A stretch of DNA of 64,000 nucleotides. Source: Pseudofrankia saprophytica (GTDB lineage: Bacteria; Actinomycetota; Actinomycetes; Frankiales; Frankiaceae). A model generated the notes under the pieces. That model searched no databases, was not told the DNA's origin, and worked only from the letters and a program-made list of their open reading frames with translations. A program made the position numbers and the translations under genes. The stretch's first letter is position 1. Every line of letters starts with the position of its first letter. This document shows positions 60,689 to 64,000 of the stretch, in pieces. Location: assembly GCF_000235425.2 (NCBI RefSeq), contig NZ_KI912266.1:3923293-3987292 (forward strand), given 5' to 3'.

Positions 60689-61954
60689 ATGCGCATGGAC
60701 GACATGATTCTGGTGAGCATCGACGACCACATGATCGAGCCGCCCGACATGTACGAGAAGCACGTCCCGGCCAAGTGGCGGGACGAGGCTCCGAAGGTCA
60801 TCCGCAACGAGCAGGGATTGGACCAGTGGGTCTTCCAGGGTGAGGGGACCTCGACGAACTTCGGCATGGCCGCCACCGTGGGCTGGCCAAGCGAGGAATG
60901 GGGATTCAACCCGGGGACCTACTCGGAGCTGCGCCCGGGCTGCTTCGACGTGCACGAGCGGGTGCGGGACATGAACGCGAACGGCGTGCTGGCGTCGATG
61001 TGCTTCCCGACCATGGCCGGCTGGAACGCCAGGACCTTCACCGAGTCGCGTGACAAGGACATCGCGCTCGTGATGCTCCAGGCCTACAACGACTGGGTCA
61101 TCGACGAGTGGTGCGGCACCTACCCCGGCCGGTTCATCCCGCTGGGCATCGTCCCGATGTGGGACGTCGACCTGGCCGTGAAGGAGATCCGCCGCATCGC
61201 GCGGAAGGGCTGCCGGTCCATCAGCTTCCTGGAGGCGCCGCACGCCTGGGGCTTCCCGAGCTTCCTGTCGGGTCACTGGGACCCGATGCTGCGGGCGCTG
61301 TGCGAAGAGAACATGGTGCTCTCGCTGCACATCGGCGCCGGCTTCAGCCTGATCAAGAAGCCGGACGAGGCCCCCGTCGACCATCTCATCATCCTGACCT
61401 GCCAGATCTCGGCGATCATCGCGCAGGACCTGTTGTTCGGCCCCACGCTGCGGCGCTTCCCGGATCTCAAGGTCGCCCTGTCCGAGGGTGGCATCGGCTG
61501 GATCCCGTTCTACTTCGACCGGGCCGACCGGCACGTCCAGAACCAGGCGTGGCTGCACAGCGACTTCGGCGGCCGGCTCCCGTCGGAGGTGTTCCGCGAG
61601 CACATCCTGGCCTGCTACATCACCGACCCCTCCGGGCTCGCGCTGCGCGACCGGATCGGCATCGACACCATCGCCTGGGAGTGCGACTACCCGCACACCG
61701 ACACGACCTGGCCCACGTCGCCCGAGTTCGCCTGGAAGGAGTTCCAGGACGCTGGCTGCACCGACCCGGAGATTGACAAGATCACCTGGCGGAACGCATG
61801 CCGCTTCTTCGGCTGGGACCCGTTCGCCCACACTCCCAAGGAGCAGGCGACCGTCGGCGCGCTGCGCGGGCAGGCGGGGGACGTCGACGTGACCCGGATG
61901 TCCCGGCATGAGTGGCGCAGGCGCAACGAGGCGGCCGGCATCGGCGTCTTCTGA
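60689..61954 (+). CDS. Amidohydrolase, paralogue of 4790-6073
   Basis: A 421-aa amidohydrolase_2 protein. It begins MILVSIDDHMIEPPDMYEKH and contains ELRPGCFDVHERVRDMN, QAYNDWVIDEWCGTYPGRFIP, SLHIGAG, LSEGGIGWIPFY, SDFGGRLPSEVFREHI and WECDYPHTDTTWP, all with near-identical partners in 4790-6073. GAGAGGA precedes ATG 60689. It probably acts on a related intermediate. The DDH start replaces the usual HxH. The C-terminal 30 residues differ between the two. Confidence 0.87.
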   Translation: MRMDDMILVSIDDHMIEPPDMYEKHVPAKWRDEAPKVIRNEQGLDQWVFQGEGTSTNFGMAATVGWPSEEWGFNPGTYSELRPGCFDVHERVRDMNANGVLASMCFPTMAGWNARTFTESRDKDIALVMLQAYNDWVIDEWCGTYPGRFIPLGIVPMWDVDLAVKEIRRIARKGCRSISFLEAPHAWGFPSFLSGHWDPMLRALCEENMVLSLHIGAGFSLIKKPDEAPVDHLIILTCQISAIIAQDLLFGPTLRRFPDLKVALSEGGIGWIPFYFDRADRHVQNQAWLHSDFGGRLPSEVFREHILACYITDPSGLALRDRIGIDTIAWECDYPHTDTTWPTSPEFAWKEFQDAGCTDPEIDKITWRNACRFFGWDPFAHTPKEQATVGALRGQAGDVDVTRMSRHEWRRRNEAAGIGVF

Positions 61955-62007
61955 GTCTCCGTCACAGGCGTCTTCTGACTCTTCTGAGATCGCGGGGTCC
62001 ACTACCC

Positions 62008-62364
62008 ATGCCACGGTTCCACCACGCCAACCTCGGTGTTCCGCCGGGCCTGGACGACGCCGAGGGCGCGTTTCTCGTCGACGTCCTCGGCTACCGGAAG
62101 ATGGATGTACCGCCCGACCTCGCCGACGTCGCCCGGTGGTACGAGGCGGACGACGGCAGCCAGATCCACCTGAGCATCGATCCCGACCACCGGCCCGCGG
62201 CGCGGGCCCACACGGCCATCGAGGTCGACGAGGACGTCGAACGCCGGCTCGACGCCGCCGGCGTCGCCTACCGGTCCGGCGGCCGGGGCGATCTGGCGGT
62301 GACGTTCTGCGCCGACCCGGCCGGCAACCTCTGGGAGCTGCGCCGGCACACGCGAACACCATGA
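62008..62364 (+). CDS. VOC-superfamily protein
   Basis: A 118-aa glyoxalase-fold protein: RFHHANLGVPPGLDDAEGAFLVDVLGYRKMD, then IHLSIDPDHRPAARAHTAIEVD and FCADPAGNLWELRRH. H in FHHAN and E in LWELR fit the metal-ligand positions. It follows the amidohydrolase by 53 bases and closes the cluster. It could be a dioxygenase, isomerase or lyase of small aromatic/oxo-acid compounds. Ribosome site is weak (GGGG nine bases upstream). Confidence 0.82.
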   Translation: MPRFHHANLGVPPGLDDAEGAFLVDVLGYRKMDVPPDLADVARWYEADDGSQIHLSIDPDHRPAARAHTAIEVDEDVERRLDAAGVAYRSGGRGDLAVTFCADPAGNLWELRRHTRTP

Positions 62365-62366
62365 CC

Positions 62367-62400
62367 ATGACGTGGTCCACGTCATACACGTGGTCCACGT
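62367..62400. promoter_or_regulatory. Two adjacent palindromes with core CGTGGTCCACG
   Basis: ATGACGTGG-T-CCACGTCAT at 62367-62385 is a perfect 19-bp palindrome and ACGTGGTCCACGT at 62388-62400 is a second, shorter one. They begin three bases after the VOC stop, so they may be a terminator of the cluster or tandem binding sites for a regulator upstream of the sigma factor. Confidence 0.6.
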
Positions 62401-62684
62401 CATACTCCGACCGGTGATCCGCCCGCGACGGGCGCGCGAATGTGCGGTGACCCCGCGCGCACGTCGCGAGGCGGGGACCGTGAGCGGAGGCCGCGCATGA
62501 GCAACGGCGAGATCAGCAGGGGTGGCTACGGGGCATCTGCCCGGTGACGGTCTCCTTCTCGACGCCGGTGTTGGGCGGTGTGGATTCCATTCCGACGTGG
62601 CCTTCTTTCACCGCGTGGAGCGGGCCGGACAACCTTGGACCATGCGCTACGATGACCTCCCGCCGGCTGGGGGGTGGACATGCT

Positions 62685-63269
62685 GTGACGGGCGACAACG
62701 CGCACCCGGTGGTGGGGCTCACGCAGCGGGACACGGAGCTGCACGGCCGGCTGGTCGCCGGCGACGAGCGCGCGCTGGACGAGATCTACGCATTGTTCGG
62801 AATCCTGGTGCACGCGCTCGCGTATCGGGTGACCCGGGACCGGGACGCCGCGAATGACATAGCCCAGGACGTCTTCGGCTATTTCTGGGAACATCCGCTG
62901 GCGTATGACCCCCATCGTGCCGGACTGCGAACGTGGCTGGCGATGCTGGCGCACCGGCGGTCCGTCGACTGGGTGCGCGGTGAGGAGCGGCGCCGCCGCC
63001 TGGCCGCACCGGAGCTTCACGGCCCGTTCGAACTGCCAGGCGTGGACGAGACCATCGAGGCGGCCGACACGTCCTGCCGGGTTCGCCTAATCGTGCGCGA
63101 TCTGCCCGACACCCTACGGACCGCGGTTGAACTGGCGTTCTATCGGGAAATGACCTACCGCGAGGTGGCGGCCGAGCTCGGAATACCGGAAGGCACCGCG
63201 AAATCGCGAATGCGAAACGCCCTCGCGCGTATCGCCCGAACTCTCGCCGCGGAAGGCATCGGCGAATGA
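62685..63269 (+). CDS. ECF (extracytoplasmic function) sigma factor
   Basis: A 194-aa sigma-70 family factor with region 2 (LDEIYALFGILVHALAYRVTRDRDAANDIAQDVFGYFWEHP... RTWLAMLAHRRSVDWVR) and region 4 (LPDTLRTAVELAFYREMTYREVAAELGIPEGTAKSRMRNALARI). GTG 62685 has GGGGTGGA upstream and follows a TACGAT -10 candidate at 62648-62653; ATG 62652 is an alternative. ATGA overlap with the anti-sigma gene shows translational coupling. It resembles SigK/SigL-like factors. Confidence 0.85.
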   Translation: MTGDNAHPVVGLTQRDTELHGRLVAGDERALDEIYALFGILVHALAYRVTRDRDAANDIAQDVFGYFWEHPLAYDPHRAGLRTWLAMLAHRRSVDWVRGEERRRRLAAPELHGPFELPGVDETIEAADTSCRVRLIVRDLPDTLRTAVELAFYREMTYREVAAELGIPEGTAKSRMRNALARIARTLAAEGIGE

Positions 63270-64000
63270 CCATGGGTGACGCGCACCTGCCCGAGGGGCG
63301 CCTGAGCGCGTTTCTCGCCGAACAGGCGATGGACCTGTGCGGCGCCGACGAGGCCCGGTTGATCGCCGGGCACACCTCCGCCTGCCCGACGTGCGCGGAC
63401 GCCTTGGCCTCGATCACGGCTGAGGCCGAGTGGCGGGAGGTCGACGACCTGTTGCTCGCCCTGGGCGACGTCGGCGAGCTTCCCGATGCCCCCGTGCCGG
63501 CCCGGCTGCGGGCGCCGGCCCGCGCGCGTCGGCGCCCGGCACCGCGGGTGCCCGCGTTCGCCGCTCCCTTCGCCGCCGCGGCCGGCATCCTCGAGTCGGT
63601 GCTGGCCGAGGTGGGCGATGACGCGCTGCGCGGGCCCAGCCCCGTGCTGACCTGGCGGGTGGGCGACCTGGTCGCGCACCTCGCCGCCGGCAACGCCCTG
63701 CTCGCGACGGCCCTCGGCGTCGCGGTCGAACCCCCGCCTGGCTCGGCCGTGGGCCTGGTCGGCCACACCGAGCGGCTGCTCGCCTGGGTCACCGGCTGGC
63801 CGCGCGAGCGCGTCCAGGCGCTGTGGCGCCACGACGTCGAGGCGATCGCGGCGAGGCTGAACGCCGAGCCGGAACTCGCCTCGCGCCACGTCGAGGTCGA
63901 CGGTGTCCGGCTGCCGGTCGCGGACCAGCTGACCGCCCGAGCTTTCGAGACCTGGGTACACGCCCGCGACATCGCCGCCGCGGTGGGCATGCGGGTACCC
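63266..64000 (+). CDS. Zinc-finger anti-sigma factor with MDMPI-type domain (partial)
   Basis: The gene starts with ATGA overlapping the sigma gene and stays open to the right edge, so it is incomplete (245 codons seen). Residues 30-50 hold H-TSACPTC, an HxxxCxxC zinc finger of the ZAS anti-sigma type. From about residue 110 comes a helical domain of the mycothiol maleylpyruvate isomerase/DinB type (SPVLTWRVGDLVAHLAAGNALL ... ERVQALW). It should bind and hold the ECF factor and release it under thiol or redox stress; the mycothiol link is inference. Confidence 0.8.
   Translation, partial: MTMGDAHLPEGRLSAFLAEQAMDLCGADEARLIAGHTSACPTCADALASITAEAEWREVDDLLLALGDVGELPDAPVPARLRAPARARRRPAPRVPAFAAPFAAAAGILESVLAEVGDDALRGPSPVLTWRVGDLVAHLAAGNALLATALGVAVEPPPGSAVGLVGHTERLLAWVTGWPRERVQALWRHDVEAIAARLNAEPELASRHVEVDGVRLPVADQLTARAFETWVHARDIAAAVGMRVP

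Noticed and set aside
62500-62684. N-terminal extension of the ECF sigma factor to 62544
   Set aside because: The extension does not resemble sigma factors, and a promoter-like TACGAT plus GGGGTGGA support the later start.

Overview
The window is a GC-rich actinobacterial chromosome segment. It has long GC-biased codons, frequent GTG starts, four-base ATGA/GTGA gene overlaps and families typical of filamentous Actinobacteria: SAV2177-type methyltransferase, deazaflavin-dependent oxidoreductase, MoxR/DUF58/VWA operon, NB-ARC/TPR and CHAT proteins, and an anti-sigma factor fused to a maleylpyruvate-isomerase-type domain. The overall flavour suggests a Frankia-like organism, which is an inference from gene content and not a database match. 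No rRNA, tRNA, phage or complete insertion sequence was recognised.

Layout. 0.05-6.1 kb: a catabolic cluster on + (LivF-type ABC ATPase, zinc alcohol dehydrogenase, SnoaL-like protein, extradiol dioxygenase, acyl-CoA dehydrogenase, amidohydrolase). 6.0-7.8 kb: membrane diguanylate cyclase. 8.0-12.9 kb: five-gene minus operon of secreted-type serine protease, MoxR ATPase, DUF58 protein and two von Willebrand A membrane proteins. 13.8-16.6 kb: monooxygenase-like protein, a deazaflavin-dependent oxidoreductase divergent from a MarR regulator with a clear operator, and an R. etli-type asparaginase. 16.8-24.9 kb: a probable NLR-like conflict locus made of an EAD1-NB-ARC-TPR STAND protein, an orphan protein and a 14-repeat CHAT caspase-like protease. 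25.3-39.2 kb: scattered regulators (LuxR, MarR, MerR), hydrolases, truncated haemoglobin, a TmrB-like P-loop protein, RibD-type reductase, methyltransferase and lipase, with several long perfect palindromes and one decayed beta-propeller gene. 39.5-43.3 kb: PadR-ABC-FtsX operon. 43.5-46 kb: GGDEF protein with a decayed EAL domain. 45.9-48.6 kb: divergent citrate synthase pair, one with an HTH domain. 49.7-51.3 kb: a second EAD1 protein carrying only TPRs. 51.5-57.2 kb: small genes separated by intergenic repeat families. 57.3-62.4 kb: TetR regulator divergent from a second catabolic cluster (TIM-barrel protein, zinc dehydrogenase, amidohydrolase paralogue, VOC protein). 62.7-64 kb: ECF sigma factor and its zinc-finger anti-sigma, cut by the right edge.

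Working together. The two catabolic clusters look like related modules that each pair a zinc dehydrogenase with a homologous amidohydrolase. The strongest candidates for undescribed biology are (i) the EAD1/STAND/CHAT locus together with the distant EAD1-TPR protein, and (ii) two structured intergenic repeat families between 51.5 and 57.2 kb whose hairpins keep pairing although their sequence changes.
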